Source: Acidobacteriota bacterium
GTDB lineage: Bacteria; Acidobacteriota; Thermoanaerobaculia; Multivoradales; J023
Length of the DNA stretch: 64,000 nucleotides
Direction: 5' to 3'
NCBI GenBank assembly: GCA_029263315.1
Contig: JAJCXR010000065.1
Coordinates: forward strand, 186,001 to 250,000
Shown here: one piece after another, positions 11,187 to 19,891 of the stretch
How the letters are laid out: each line of letters opens with the position of its first letter
How positions within the stretch are numbered: the first letter of the stretch is position 1
Position numbers and translations under genes: made by a program
The notes under the pieces: model-generated
What the model was told of the DNA's origin: nothing
Database searches by the model: none
Seen by the model: only the letters and a program-made list of their open reading frames with translations

Positions 11187-11492
11187 TTGGCCGACAAACC
11201 CACGGCTGATGCGGATCGCGAAACCGTCGCTTGGCGGATCCGAGGCCGCGTGCAAGGGGTGGCCTTTCGTTGGTTCACCCGCAGCGCGGCTCTTCGCTTG
11301 GGGGTCGACGGCTGGGTACGCAACCTACCCGACGGCTCGGTGGAAGCTCAGGTTCGTGGCCCGAAGGATGCTTTGCGGCAGCTCGAGCAGCGGCTGAGGC
11401 GAGGTCCGGAAGCGGCACAGGTGCGTGGTTTCGACGAGCAAGCTCTCGACCCTTCGATAGCGATGGCGCCAGGGTTCGAGATTCGTTATTGA
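11187..11492 (+). CDS. acyP: Acylphosphatase
   Basis: This small 101-residue enzyme hydrolyses acyl phosphates. The signature GRVQGVAFRWFT carries the phosphate-binding Arg, and GWVRNLPDGSVE carries the catalytic Asn. The start is a TTG directly after the pcm stop, inside GGAGGAG-TAG-TTG, which serves as the ribosome binding site. A C-terminal EIRY matches the family end. Confidence 0.9.
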   Translation: MADKPTADADRETVAWRIRGRVQGVAFRWFTRSAALRLGVDGWVRNLPDGSVEAQVRGPKDALRQLEQRLRRGPEAAQVRGFDEQALDPSIAMAPGFEIRY

Positions 11493-11556
11493 AGGCCAAC
11501 GGCAGGCGGCAGCGGTATGCACACCTAGATACGCGTCACCGAAAAGGGAGAAGGCA

Positions 11557-12072
11557 TTGAACGATTTGAAACGCTACATCCGCGAAGTACCCGACTATCC
11601 AAAACCCGGCATCAATTTTTACGATATCACCACCCTGTTGAAGAACAAGGAAGGCTTCCGCCTGACCTTGGATCGTTTCCACGAGCTATTCGCCGACCAG
11701 CAGATCGACAAGGTGGTGGGCATGGAGTCCCGTGGTTTTCTCTTCGGGCCGCCCTTGGCCTACGATATCGGGGCCGGTTTTGTGCCGATACGCAAACCCG
11801 GTAAATTGCCCGCCGTTACCCACAGCCAAAGCTACGACCTCGAATACGGCACCGACCGTCTCGAAATGCACCGCGATGCCATCGAGCCGGGGGAGCGCAT
11901 CCTCATCGTCGACGACGTCATCGCCACCGGCGGCACCGCGGCGGCGGCGGGCGAGCTGGTGCGTGCCTGCGGTGGCGACATTGTGGGCTACGGTTTTGTC
12001 ATCGAGCTCAGCTTCCTAGACGGTCGCAGTCGGCTGGGGGGGGCACCGGTTTCATCACTTTTGACCTACTGA
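11557..12072 (+). CDS. apt: Adenine phosphoribosyltransferase
   Basis: Apt converts adenine and PRPP to AMP. The 171-residue protein begins with the usual IREVPDYPKPGINFYDIT. It has MESRGFLFGPPLA and the PRPP-binding loop RILIVDDVIATGGTAAAA. It starts with TTG behind GGGAGAAGG. Together with mtnP it completes a salvage route from methylthioadenosine to AMP. Confidence 0.93.
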   Translation: MNDLKRYIREVPDYPKPGINFYDITTLLKNKEGFRLTLDRFHELFADQQIDKVVGMESRGFLFGPPLAYDIGAGFVPIRKPGKLPAVTHSQSYDLEYGTDRLEMHRDAIEPGERILIVDDVIATGGTAAAAGELVRACGGDIVGYGFVIELSFLDGRSRLGGAPVSSLLTY

Positions 12073-12106
12073 ACCGAGGTAATTGCCTCGCCGTCCGCAA
12101 GGGGCT

Positions 12107-12134
12107 TTGTTTGTGCAACGTCTCAGCGTATAAT
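12107..12134 (+). promoter_or_regulatory. Sigma-70 promoter of tRNA-Arg
   Basis: A perfect TATAAT at 12129-12134 is preceded by TTGTTT at 12107-12112 with a 16-base spacer. Initiation would fall about 6 bases before the mature tRNA 5' end, as expected for a strong stable-RNA promoter. Confidence 0.7.
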
Positions 12135-12146
12135 CCGCCACCCCAG

Positions 12147-12223
12147 GCGGCTGTAGCTCAGGTGGATAGAGCGGGAGTTTCCTAAACTCTAGGTCGGGGG
12201 TTCGAGTCCTCCCAGTCGCACCA
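12147..12223 (+). tRNA. tRNA-Arg, anticodon CCT
   Basis: A full cloverleaf can be drawn. The acceptor arms are GCGGCTG/CAGTCGC (one G-T pair). The D arm is GCTC/GAGC, the anticodon stem GGAGT/ACTCT with loop TTCCTAA, the variable loop AGGTC, and the T arm GGGGG/CCTCC with loop TTCGAGT. CCA is encoded. Anticodon CCT at 12181-12183 reads the AGG codon, a rare arginine codon in high-GC genomes. No integrase or duplicated 3' end is visible nearby. Confidence 0.95.
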
Positions 12224-12381
12224 AACCAGAGTCGCTTGCCCAACGAAACCGGCAGCGACCAAGCCAACGCTGCGCTCCCCACGAAGGACAGTTCCGCGCA
12301 CACGTGAGTGCTTCCCAGGGCTCCGGGCCCCGTAGGTACGTCGTTGGCCGTCCGAGAAGCACGCAAGGAGACTTTCGAGCC

Positions 12382-13119
12382 ATGAGCACCAGACTCTCGC
12401 CCAAGAAGATCAAACACGATATCCGGGAAGATGAATTCCGTAGCTTCATCGTCCGGGGCTTCGACTACTTCACCGAAAATCCAATGGAGGTGTTGAAGAT
12501 CGTCGGCGCCGTGCTGCTCCTCGTTCTCGTGGTCAGCGCCGGATACTCCTTCCTGGATAGTCGGAAGGATGTCGCCAATGAGGATTTGGCGGCGGCACTG
12601 AAGATATATCAAGCGCCGATTCTCGACGAGGGTGCCACTCCCGACGACGAGAAATCCCCAAGCTTCGCCAGTGATGAGGAGCGTATCGCCAAAGCCAAAC
12701 CCATGTTCGAGAAGGTTCACGGCGCTTTTGGTGCCGGGGCTGCCGGTGATGTAGCGGGCCTCTACCTGGCCAACATCGAAGCTGCCGCCGGTAACCCGGA
12801 AACGGCCCGTGCGACGTGGGAAAAATTCCTCGATGAGCACAGTGACCACATTCTGGCCTTGTCGGTACGCCTGAATATTCTGCGTTTCGATCGCGCCAAC
12901 GGCAAGGCGGCGGAGGTTGCGGAGATCCTGGAGAAGGAGCTGGCCAGCCCTTCGAAGTCGATGCCAGAGGACGTGATCCTCTACGAGTTGGCGTCGACCC
13001 GGGAGATGATGGGTGAGAAGGAGGCTTCCCTGAGCCTCTATCAGCGGATCATCGACGAGTATCCGCAGTCACCATACGTGGAACGGGCGCGCCAGTTGAC
13101 GACCTCGTCGGCGGGTTGA
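12382..13119 (+). CDS. Membrane-anchored TPR-like protein
   Basis: The 245-residue protein has an N-terminal cytoplasmic segment, one membrane helix (VLKIVGAVLLLVLVVSAGY, about residues 36-54) and a soluble helical domain. That domain has repeat-like pairs such as YLANIEAAAGNPETARATW and SLYQRIIDEYPQSPYVERA. This matches the YfgM / ancillary SecYEG translocon-like layout, but assignment to YfgM itself is inference. The ATG at 12382 lies 11 bases after AAGGAG. The frame extends to an ATG at 12304 without such support. A terminator follows at 13191. Confidence 0.75.
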   Translation: MSTRLSPKKIKHDIREDEFRSFIVRGFDYFTENPMEVLKIVGAVLLLVLVVSAGYSFLDSRKDVANEDLAAALKIYQAPILDEGATPDDEKSPSFASDEERIAKAKPMFEKVHGAFGAGAAGDVAGLYLANIEAAAGNPETARATWEKFLDEHSDHILALSVRLNILRFDRANGKAAEVAEILEKELASPSKSMPEDVILYELASTREMMGEKEASLSLYQRIIDEYPQSPYVERARQLTTSSAG

Positions 13120-13190
13120 TGTCGGAGCCCTCGGTGCGTCGTCGTCGCGGCTGAGGATGTGGGCCCCTTCGAGGGGCGATCTGGTTGGGA

Positions 13191-13228
13191 AGACCGTGTT
13201 GGCCGGGTGGCCGATGCGGTCTTTTTGT
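13191..13228 (+). terminator. Intrinsic terminator after the TPR-like gene
   Basis: GACCG at 13192-13196 pairs with CGGTC at 13217-13221 around an inner GGCC/GGCC helix, followed by TTTTTGT. It lies about 70 bases after the stop at 13119. Confidence 0.7.
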
Positions 13229-13371
13229 ATGCAGGCTCGCCTGCCGCGAGCCCCGGGCCCCTCACACGCCGCCCCGGGCCCCCCGTCCGTGGCACGCTCG
13301 CCCGCCGCCCTGGAATAGATGGGCTGGCCCTGATCTGTGGCGTCTCGGCCTCGCCGCCACCCAGCTCTGCC

Positions 13372-13855
13372 CCGCCCGGAGCGCCCTGCTGATCGCAGAC
13401 GCTCAGGTCGTGGGGCCACGGACCCGGGCACCCCAAATGGCCCCCCGGCGGCGCCCGCCCGGAGCGCCCTGCTGATCGCAGACGCTCAGGTCGGGCGGTT
13501 GGGAGTACGGACCTGGGCACCCCCAAAATAACCCCCGGCGGCGCCCGCCCGGAGCGCCCTCTTGATCGCAGACGCTCAGATCGGGCGGTTGGGAGTACGG
13601 ACCTGGGCACCCCAAAATAGCCCCCGGCGGCGCCCGCCCGGAGCGCCCTCCTGATCACAGACGCTCAGGTCGGGCGGTTGGGGCTACGGACCCGGGCACC
13701 CCAAGATAGCCCCCGGCGGCGCCCGCCCGGAGCGCCCTGCTGATCGCAGACGCTCAGATCGGGCGGTTGGGAGTACGGACCTGGGCACCCCAAAATAGCC
13801 CCCGGCGGCGCCCGCCCGGAGCGCCCTGCTGATCGCAGACGCTCAGGTCGGGCGG
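13372..13855 (+). repeat. Six-copy tandem array of an ~89-bp palindromic repeat
   Basis: GGAGCGCCCT recurs at 13378, 13461, 13551, 13640, 13729 and 13818, so the spacings are 83, 90, 89, 89 and 89. Each unit carries a core in which CCGCCCG and CGGGCGG arms enclose about 30 bases, followed by a GTACGGACC-like stretch and a GGCACCCC box. The units are nearly identical except the first. The surrounding stretch 13120-13947 holds no credible gene; the long open frames seen on either strand are produced by the repeat. A single diverged copy occurs at 46561-46606. Confidence 0.9.
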
Positions 13856-13870
13856 TCCGGGCTACCAACA

Positions 13871-13904
13871 CCGGCCCCTGCGGGGCCACAATCCTTTTGT
13901 TTTC
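13871..13904 (+). terminator. Terminator closing the repeat array
   Basis: GGCCCC-TGC-GGGGCC at 13873-13887 is a perfect 6-bp stem with a 3-base loop, followed by ATCCTTTTGTTTT. The T-run faces plus-strand transcription. The same arrangement of repeat core, spacer, stem and T-run occurs at 46561-46653. Confidence 0.7.
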
Positions 13905-13947
13905 TGCAGATAGCTCTGGCGTTGGGAGCTGTTGCTAGGGGAGGGGA

Positions 13948-15084
13948 TTAGTCCAGGGGCTGCCAGGTGAGGACGGTTTGGATCGGCTCGGCGACCTTGG
14001 TCGTTTTGTTGTTGAGTTGCAACCAGCGTAGCTCGATTTTGCTGTCATCGAGTGGGCGCAGGATGGGGGCTTCCTGTTGGCGGCTGGGGGTGTGGGTTTG
14101 GGCTAGGGCTTTGCCATCGAGATCGAGCTTGAGGAGGGTCCAACCGGCTGGTACGGCTTGGCGGAAGGCCAGGAGGGGTTGTGCGGCGGCGGTCCACTGG
14201 GGGTAGACGGTGCCGGGGGCGCCGAGCCTTTGGGGGGCGCTCCACGGGCCGACGGTGGTCTTGCTGTCGGTGTTGTTGCTGTCGGTGGTGCGACTCTTGG
14301 TGGTGTCGAAGCGGGCCACCATGAGGCGGTAGTCCTGGCCGTCGTAGCGGCTCCAGGCGGCCAGGGCACCACCGTCGACGGCGAGCACTTGAGGGGTGAT
14401 GTCCGGCACTCGATTGTCCACGTCGAGGGTGGCGGGGGTGGACCAGGAGCCTTCTTGGAAGCGGCTCCAGAGGACTTCGCTGTCGTTGCCATCGAAGGCG
14501 GTCCACAGGGCCAACCAGCTGCCGTCGTCGAGGCTGGCGACGGTGAGGGCGGTTTGGGTGCCGGCGCCTCGGGGGGAGAGGGTTTGCGGTTCTGACCAGG
14601 CGTTGCCCCGGCGCAGGGCGTAACGTACCTCAGAAGTACGGACCTCGGTACCTTCGAGCCACATGACGGCTTGTAGACCCGTGTCATCGACCACCGGTTG
14701 GGAGGCGAAGAGGGTTTTGCCGGGGGCGATGTGGACGACGCTTTGCTCGACGATCTCCGTCCCTTGGCCCTCGGTGAGGACGATGCGCTGGCCCTCGCTG
14801 TGGGGCTCGTTGGCGCTCACCCACCATTGGGTGCCGAGCCTGTTTGGCCGGCTGAAGCGTGAGCCCTTGGCCGAAGGTAGCATCACTTGACGGCCGTCGT
14901 CCCAGGCCAGCGCGGCGCCATCGTCGCCGTACAGCACTTGCATCTCGGCGGCGGTGAGGGGGGCTTGGGCGGTCATCAGGCAGAGCGCCACGGCGGCGAC
15001 AAGGCTCCAACCGGGGCGGCGAAATCGACGCCCGGCGGAGACTTCGAGGACGGAGGCGGTAGGACGATGCAGCTCTTTTTCCAT
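13948..15084 (-). CDS. Secreted beta-propeller-like protein of unknown function
   Basis: The 378-residue product has an N-terminal basic stretch and a signal peptide (SLVAAVALCLMTAQAPLTAAE). It then shows repeated blades with W-containing phrases such as GNAWSEPQTLS, QEGSWSTPATLD and VGPWSAPQRLG, spaced about 60-75 residues apart. This resembles BNR/sialidase-type or galactose-oxidase-like propellers, but no catalytic set is evident. It is probably periplasmic or extracellular. It diverges from cinA, leaving only 54 bases between the two starts, and no operon partner is seen. Confidence 0.65.
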   Translation of the reverse strand: MEKELHRPTASVLEVSAGRRFRRPGWSLVAAVALCLMTAQAPLTAAEMQVLYGDDGAALAWDDGRQVMLPSAKGSRFSRPNRLGTQWWVSANEPHSEGQRIVLTEGQGTEIVEQSVVHIAPGKTLFASQPVVDDTGLQAVMWLEGTEVRTSEVRYALRRGNAWSEPQTLSPRGAGTQTALTVASLDDGSWLALWTAFDGNDSEVLWSRFQEGSWSTPATLDVDNRVPDITPQVLAVDGGALAAWSRYDGQDYRLMVARFDTTKSRTTDSNNTDSKTTVGPWSAPQRLGAPGTVYPQWTAAAQPLLAFRQAVPAGWTLLKLDLDGKALAQTHTPSRQQEAPILRPLDDSKIELRWLQLNNKTTKVAEPIQTVLTWQPLD

Positions 15085-15138
15085 TGTCTGATCCTAAGCG
15101 GTTGCTCCCGTCCGCCGCAAGGGCCTATCATCGACGCT

Positions 15139-16398
15139 ATGAAAGCAGCCATCATCGCCGTCGGTAGTGAGCTCCTCGGAGTTGCTCGGTTGGATACCAA
15201 TTCCCTTTTCCTCACCGAGTGCTTGGAGGGGTTCGGCGTCGAGCTCTTCGGCAAGTCGGTGGTGGGCGATGATCCGACCGCCCTGGCGGATCTCATCGCC
15301 TTCTATCTACCGCGGGTTGCGGTGTTGGTGCTGACCGGCGGCTTGGGGCCCACGGCCGACGACATCACCCGGCAGGCGGTGGCGCAATGCCTGGGGCGGC
15401 AGATCAGTATCGACGAAACTCTGGTGGAGGAGCTACGACAGCGCTTCGCCAGCTTCGGCATCGTCATGGCAGAGGTCAATCGGCGCCAAGCGGAGGTCAT
15501 TTCTGGTGCCCAACGTCTCGCGAATCCCAAGGGTTCCGCCCCCGGCCAGCGGCTGCATCAGGACGGCTGCGAGATCTTCCTGCTACCGGGGGTGCCACGG
15601 GAGATGCGGGCCATGACGGAGCTACATCTGCGTCCCTGGTTGGCGTCGCAGCCAGGTACCGAGCAGGGGCTGGAGCGTCGCACCCTCAAGGTGGCATGTT
15701 TGCCGGAGTCGGAGGTGGAGGCGAGGATCGCCCCCGCCTACGAAGAGTTTGGACGGCAGAACATCGTTGTCTTGGCGTCCCCCGGGGAGGTGGACCTGCA
15801 GGCCGTGGCTAGCGGTCCGGTGGCAGAGCGAAGATGTCGCTTAGAAGAGATGCAGGGGCGTCTGGCGGAGCTGGTGGGGGAGCCGGTGTTCAGCCTCGAC
15901 GGTGCCACCCTGGAATCGGTGGTGGGCCAGCTGCTCTTGGCCCACGGAGCGACGGTGGCGACCGCCGAGTCCTGCACGGCGGGTTTGGTGGCCGAGCGTT
16001 TGACCCGGGTGGCCGGCAGCAGTCAATTCTTTGTCGGCGGTGTGGTGACTTATTCCAACGCCCTCAAGCGTTCGTTGCTCGGCGTCGAGGGTGAGACGCT
16101 GGAGCGCCACGGGGCGGTCAGCGAGATCGTTGGACGGCAGATGGCCGAGCAGGTACGAAGGCGCTTGCAGAGTGACTACGGAATCGGCATCACGGGCATT
16201 GCCGGCCCCGGCGGTGGCAGCGAAGAGAAGCCGGTGGGCACCGTCCACATCGCGGTGGCGGGGCCGAGGGGGCAATTGGCCCATCGACGAGTGCGTTTTC
16301 CCGGTGATCGCCAGAGTGTCCGCCAGCAGAGCAGTCAACTGGCCCTCGAGCTCTTGCGGCGTATGCTCCTGGCGGCGCCGGGAAGCGGTGAGAGTTGA
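15139..16398 (+). CDS. cinA: CinA family nicotinamide-nucleotide amidohydrolase
   Basis: The 419-residue protein has the N-terminal MoCF-like domain (AIIAVGSELLGVARLDTNS, VLTGGLGPTADDITRQAV). The C-terminal PncC-type deamidase domain has TAESCTAGLVAERLT, FVGGVVTYSNALKRSLLGV and GIAGPGGGSEEKPVGTVHIA. It recycles NMN to nicotinate mononucleotide. The ATG at 15139 places the domain motif at the N-terminus; the open frame upstream to 14887 is out-of-gene. plsY starts on the last base of its stop. Confidence 0.92.
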   Translation: MKAAIIAVGSELLGVARLDTNSLFLTECLEGFGVELFGKSVVGDDPTALADLIAFYLPRVAVLVLTGGLGPTADDITRQAVAQCLGRQISIDETLVEELRQRFASFGIVMAEVNRRQAEVISGAQRLANPKGSAPGQRLHQDGCEIFLLPGVPREMRAMTELHLRPWLASQPGTEQGLERRTLKVACLPESEVEARIAPAYEEFGRQNIVVLASPGEVDLQAVASGPVAERRCRLEEMQGRLAELVGEPVFSLDGATLESVVGQLLLAHGATVATAESCTAGLVAERLTRVAGSSQFFVGGVVTYSNALKRSLLGVEGETLERHGAVSEIVGRQMAEQVRRRLQSDYGIGITGIAGPGGGSEEKPVGTVHIAVAGPRGQLAHRRVRFPGDRQSVRQQSSQLALELLRRMLLAAPGSGES

Positions 16399-17042
16399 TG
16401 GCATCGTCCTCCATCGTGCCCTGGTTGGTGGTCCTTGTCGCCTACCTGCTCGGCTCGCTGTCGTTCAGCGTCATCATGGTCTACCTGCTCGAAGGTCTGG
16501 ACATCCGTGATCAGGGTAGCGGCAATGCCGGTGCCACCAACGTCTTGCGCACCGTGGGGCGGCGAGCCGCCATGGCGGTGCTGCTGTTGGATATTGGCAA
16601 AGGGGCTTTGGCAGTTAGTTTGGCGCGCTGGCTTGAGGTACCGCCGCCGTGGGTCGGAGCCGCCGCGGTGGCGGCTGTGGCGGGGCATATCTTCCCCGCC
16701 TTCCACCGCTTGCGGGGCGGCAAAGGGGTGGCGACGGTGACCGGTGCCTTGGGATGTTTGGATCCCCTGGCGGCGCTGGTGGCGGCGCTGGTCTTCGGTC
16801 TGGTGGTGATTATCACCCGTTATGTGTCGTTGGGGTCGATCGTCGCAACGGTGGTCTTCCCCCTCTTCGCTTGGCTGGCCGGTCGTCTCGGCTGGACGCC
16901 TCCGGCCCCCGCTTGGTTGCTGATCAGCGCTTCGTTAGTCACCTGTTTGATCATTTTTCGCCACCGATCCAATATTCGTCGTCTGTGGGACGGGACAGAG
17001 AACCGTCTGACGCCGCGGCGACGACAGGGGGAGACCCAATGA
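16398..17042 (+). CDS. plsY: Glycerol-3-phosphate acyltransferase PlsY
   Basis: PlsY is the integral membrane enzyme that moves acyl groups from acyl-phosphate to glycerol-3-phosphate, the first step of phospholipid synthesis. The 214-residue protein shows YLLGSLSFSVIM, RDQGSGNAGATNVLR-like and FPAFHRLRGGKGVAT motifs between membrane helices. The ATG at 16398 overlaps the cinA stop by one base (TGATG), which is preferred over the TTG just before it. gpsA overlaps its end by ATGA, so substrate supply and use are translationally coupled. Confidence 0.94.
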   Translation: MASSSIVPWLVVLVAYLLGSLSFSVIMVYLLEGLDIRDQGSGNAGATNVLRTVGRRAAMAVLLLDIGKGALAVSLARWLEVPPPWVGAAAVAAVAGHIFPAFHRLRGGKGVATVTGALGCLDPLAALVAALVFGLVVIITRYVSLGSIVATVVFPLFAWLAGRLGWTPPAPAWLLISASLVTCLIIFRHRSNIRRLWDGTENRLTPRRRQGETQ

Positions 17043-18055
17043 AGCATTTTGGTGTGCTCGGAACCGGTTCCTGGGGAACAGCAATCGCCCATCATCTCGC
17101 CTCCTCGGGTCTCGACGTGACTTTCTGGGGCCGCCGCCCGGAGTTGGTTGACGAGATCCGTCGCAGCCGTTTCAATGAAGCGTTCCTGCCGGGGATTCAG
17201 CTGCCGGAAAATCTGCGGATGACCTCTCGCCTCGAAGACATGACCCAGACCGATGCGGTGGTCGTGGTGGTCCCATCCCATGGTTTCCGCAAGGTGACGG
17301 CGCAGCTCTTCGCCTGTTTGCCGACTTCCTCCGGGCCGCGGGTCATCGTCTCGGCCACCAAGGGTATCGAGACCGAGTCGTTGGCGCGGATGAGTGAGGT
17401 GACGGCGCAGGAAGCGGCGACGGCGGGGCACGCCGTGCGCTTTGCGGTGCTCGCCGGTCCGAGCTTTGCCCGTGAGCTGGCGGATGGGGCGCCGACGGTG
17501 GCGGTGATGGGTTCCCGTGACGAAGAGTTGGCCGAAGAGCTGCAGCGGAGTTTCTCCCATCGTCATCTGCGGCTCTATTCCACCACCGACGTGGTGGGGG
17601 TCGAGATCGGGGGCACGACCAAAAATGTCATCGCCATCGCGGCCGGGCTGGTGGCCGGCTTGAAGCTCGGGTACAACACCCAGGCGGCGCTGCTCACCCG
17701 TGGGCTGCATGAGATCACGCGCTTGGGGATCGCCTGTGGTGGACAGTCGCGCACCTTCGCGGGTTTGGCGGGCATGGGGGATTTGGTCTTGACCTGCACC
17801 AGCCAGCTGTCGCGTAACTACCAGATGGGCATGGCCTTGGCGGCGGGCCATAGCGAAAAAGAGGTTTCGAGCTCGACCCCCATGGTCGCCGAGGGTGTTC
17901 GCAACTCCTTGGCGGTGGCGCGGCTGGCCAAGCGTTTGGGGGTCGAGATGCCGATCACCGAGCAGATGGTGGAAGTTCTCTACCATGGGAAATCACCCAA
18001 GGAGGCGGTTTCGGACTTGATGAATCGGGAGCTCCGGTCGGAAGAAGAGCGTTGA
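17039..18055 (+). CDS. gpsA: NAD(P)-dependent glycerol-3-phosphate dehydrogenase
   Basis: GpsA reduces dihydroxyacetone phosphate to the glycerol-3-phosphate used by PlsY. The 338-residue protein has GVLGTGSWGTAIAHHLA at the N-terminus, ATKGIE, VLAGPSFARELADG, the catalytic-lysine region EIGGTTKNVIAIAAG, and AGMGDLVLTCTS. The ATG at 17039 overlaps the plsY stop (ATGA). The frame is open further upstream, but that part is the plsY shadow. Confidence 0.95.
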   Translation: MKHFGVLGTGSWGTAIAHHLASSGLDVTFWGRRPELVDEIRRSRFNEAFLPGIQLPENLRMTSRLEDMTQTDAVVVVVPSHGFRKVTAQLFACLPTSSGPRVIVSATKGIETESLARMSEVTAQEAATAGHAVRFAVLAGPSFARELADGAPTVAVMGSRDEELAEELQRSFSHRHLRLYSTTDVVGVEIGGTTKNVIAIAAGLVAGLKLGYNTQAALLTRGLHEITRLGIACGGQSRTFAGLAGMGDLVLTCTSQLSRNYQMGMALAAGHSEKEVSSSTPMVAEGVRNSLAVARLAKRLGVEMPITEQMVEVLYHGKSPKEAVSDLMNRELRSEEER

Positions 18056-18070
18056 GACCCCTCAAATTCT

Positions 18071-18125
18071 GATCACAGGGCCTGAGATAATAGGATCTGA
18101 GATCACCGGGCCTGAGATCACAAGA
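18071..18125 (+). repeat. Short 15-bp tandem repeat upstream of guaA
   Basis: GATCACAGGGCCTGA, GATAATAGGATCTGA and GATCACCGGGCCTGA follow one another from 18071 to 18115, with a partial fourth unit GATCAC after that. It lies in the 293-base gap between gpsA and guaA, which otherwise shows no gene. Confidence 0.7.
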
Positions 18126-18348
18126 GCTCCGGGGCGCCCTCTCCGGGCTGCTTGTCCGAGTCCGATGGGACGATCGAGCATGGAGCGCCAAGAAATATCC
18201 AACAAGGGAAAATGACCGCACAAAATGCCCTGGTCAATTGGGGCCAGTTGGGGTTAACTCGAACCAATCGGCCCGGTGAGTCGATTTAAGGCGTTTTTAT
18301 CAGGCACATTGCAGAATACACCTTCCTGAAAGTGAAACGATTGACGAT

Positions 18349-19890
18349 ATGGCCAAGCATCAAAATCTCCTGATTCTCGATTTCGGCAGCCAATACACCC
18401 AGTTGATCGCCCGCCGCGTGCGAGAAAACCGCGTGTACTGCGAAATCCACCCCTTCAACATGGCAATCGACGACATCCGTCGTATGAAACCCATTGGCAT
18501 CATTCTCTCTGGCGGGCCGGAGAGTGTCTTCGGCGAAGACTCGCCGCAAGTGGAGGATGCGCTCTTCGATCTCGGTATCCCGATTCTCGGTATTTGTTAC
18601 GGCATGCAGCTCATCGCCCTTCGCCTCAACGGCAAAGTGGAGCGTGCGGAGCAGGCCGAGTATGGCCGGGCGGAGATCGAGATCAGCCGCTCAGGCAAGC
18701 TGTTCAAGGGGCTTTCCCAGAGGGAAACGGTGTGGATGAGCCACGGTGATCATATCGTCGCCGCCCCCGAGGGTTTCGATGTCACCGCCTCGACGCGCAA
18801 TGCTCCGGTGGTTGCCTTCGAGCACCCCGGTCGCAAGATCTACGGCTTGCAATTTCATGCCGAGGTTTCCCACACCTTGTCGGGGGCACGCATGATCACC
18901 AACTTCTTGGACACCGTCTGCCGGGCCCGCATGGATTGGCAAATGACGTCGTTCATCAGCGAGTCGGTGACCCGAATCCGCCAACAGGTGGGCAATGCGG
19001 GGGTTATTTGTGCCATTTCCGGCGGCGTCGACTCGTCGGTCATGGCCGCCCTGGCGCGGCAAGCGGTGGGCAAGCAGTTGCACGCTGTCTTTGTCGACAA
19101 CGGTTTGTTGCGCAAGGGGGAAGCGCAACAGGTGATGAAGGATCTGCGGGATGGTCTGGGAATCCAGGTGACGGCCATCGATGCAGCGAAGGATTTCCAC
19201 GCCGCCTTGGCGGGCATTCGCGATCCAGAGCTCAAGCGCCGTATTATCGGACGCATGTTCATCGAGGTTTTCGAGCGTGCCGCCAAGAGCCTCGAGGGGG
19301 TGCGTTTCCTCGCCCAGGGCACGCTCTATCCGGATGTCATCGAATCGGTTTCGGTGAAGGGGCCGTCGGCGGTGATCAAGACCCACCACAACGTCGGTGG
19401 GCTTCCCGAGAAGTTGGGCTTCGAGCTGCTCGAGCCACTGCGCTTCCTGTTCAAGGACGAGGTGCGGCATCTGGGACGGGAGCTCGGCCTCAACGAGAAG
19501 CTGATTCGGCGCCACCCGTTCCCCGGTCCCGGCTTGGCGGTACGCATTCTCGGCGAGGTGACAGCGGAGCGGGTTTCCACCTTGCAGGAGGCGGATGCCA
19601 TTTTTATCGAGGAGCTCAAGGAGAGTGGCTGCTACCATGAGGTCAGCCAAGCCCTGGCGGTGCTCCTGCCGGTGAATAGCGTCGGGGTCATGGGCGACGA
19701 GCGAACCTACGAGGAAGTGGTGGCGCTGCGCTCCGTGAATACCTTGGATTTCATGACCGCCGATTGGAGCCATTTGCCCTACGATCTGCTGGGCCGCGTT
19801 GCCAGCCGTATCGTCAACGAAGTGCGAGGGGTCAATCGCGTGGTCTACGACATCACCAGCAAGCCGCCGGGCACCATCGAATGGGAATAG
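18349..19890 (+). CDS. guaA: GMP synthase (glutamine-hydrolysing)
   Basis: GuaA aminates XMP to GMP. In the 513-residue protein the class I amidotransferase domain has the Cys nucleophile in LGICYGMQLIAL and the His/Glu pair in LQFHAEVSH. The ATP pyrophosphatase loop is ISGGVDSSVMAAL, and the C-terminal dimerisation domain ends PPGTIEWE as in the family. The start is the ATG in front of KHQNLLILDFGSQYTQ. lgt begins 1 base after the stop. Confidence 0.96.
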   Translation: MAKHQNLLILDFGSQYTQLIARRVRENRVYCEIHPFNMAIDDIRRMKPIGIILSGGPESVFGEDSPQVEDALFDLGIPILGICYGMQLIALRLNGKVERAEQAEYGRAEIEISRSGKLFKGLSQRETVWMSHGDHIVAAPEGFDVTASTRNAPVVAFEHPGRKIYGLQFHAEVSHTLSGARMITNFLDTVCRARMDWQMTSFISESVTRIRQQVGNAGVICAISGGVDSSVMAALARQAVGKQLHAVFVDNGLLRKGEAQQVMKDLRDGLGIQVTAIDAAKDFHAALAGIRDPELKRRIIGRMFIEVFERAAKSLEGVRFLAQGTLYPDVIESVSVKGPSAVIKTHHNVGGLPEKLGFELLEPLRFLFKDEVRHLGRELGLNEKLIRRHPFPGPGLAVRILGEVTAERVSTLQEADAIFIEELKESGCYHEVSQALAVLLPVNSVGVMGDERTYEEVVALRSVNTLDFMTADWSHLPYDLLGRVASRIVNEVRGVNRVVYDITSKPPGTIEWE

Positions 19891-19891
19891 C

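Noticed and set aside
12147..12300. Integration site at tRNA-Arg
   Set aside because: No integrase gene and no second copy of the tRNA 3' end are visible in the following sequence.
13372..13855. CRISPR-like array
   Set aside because: Repeats are about 89 bp and directly adjacent, with no unique spacers and no cas genes nearby.
13041..13889. Long Arg/Pro-rich open frames on both strands (for example 205 residues on the minus strand)
   Set aside because: They run through the 89-bp repeat array, repeat the same peptide, have no ribosome binding site and show no domain. The repeat's GC richness explains them.
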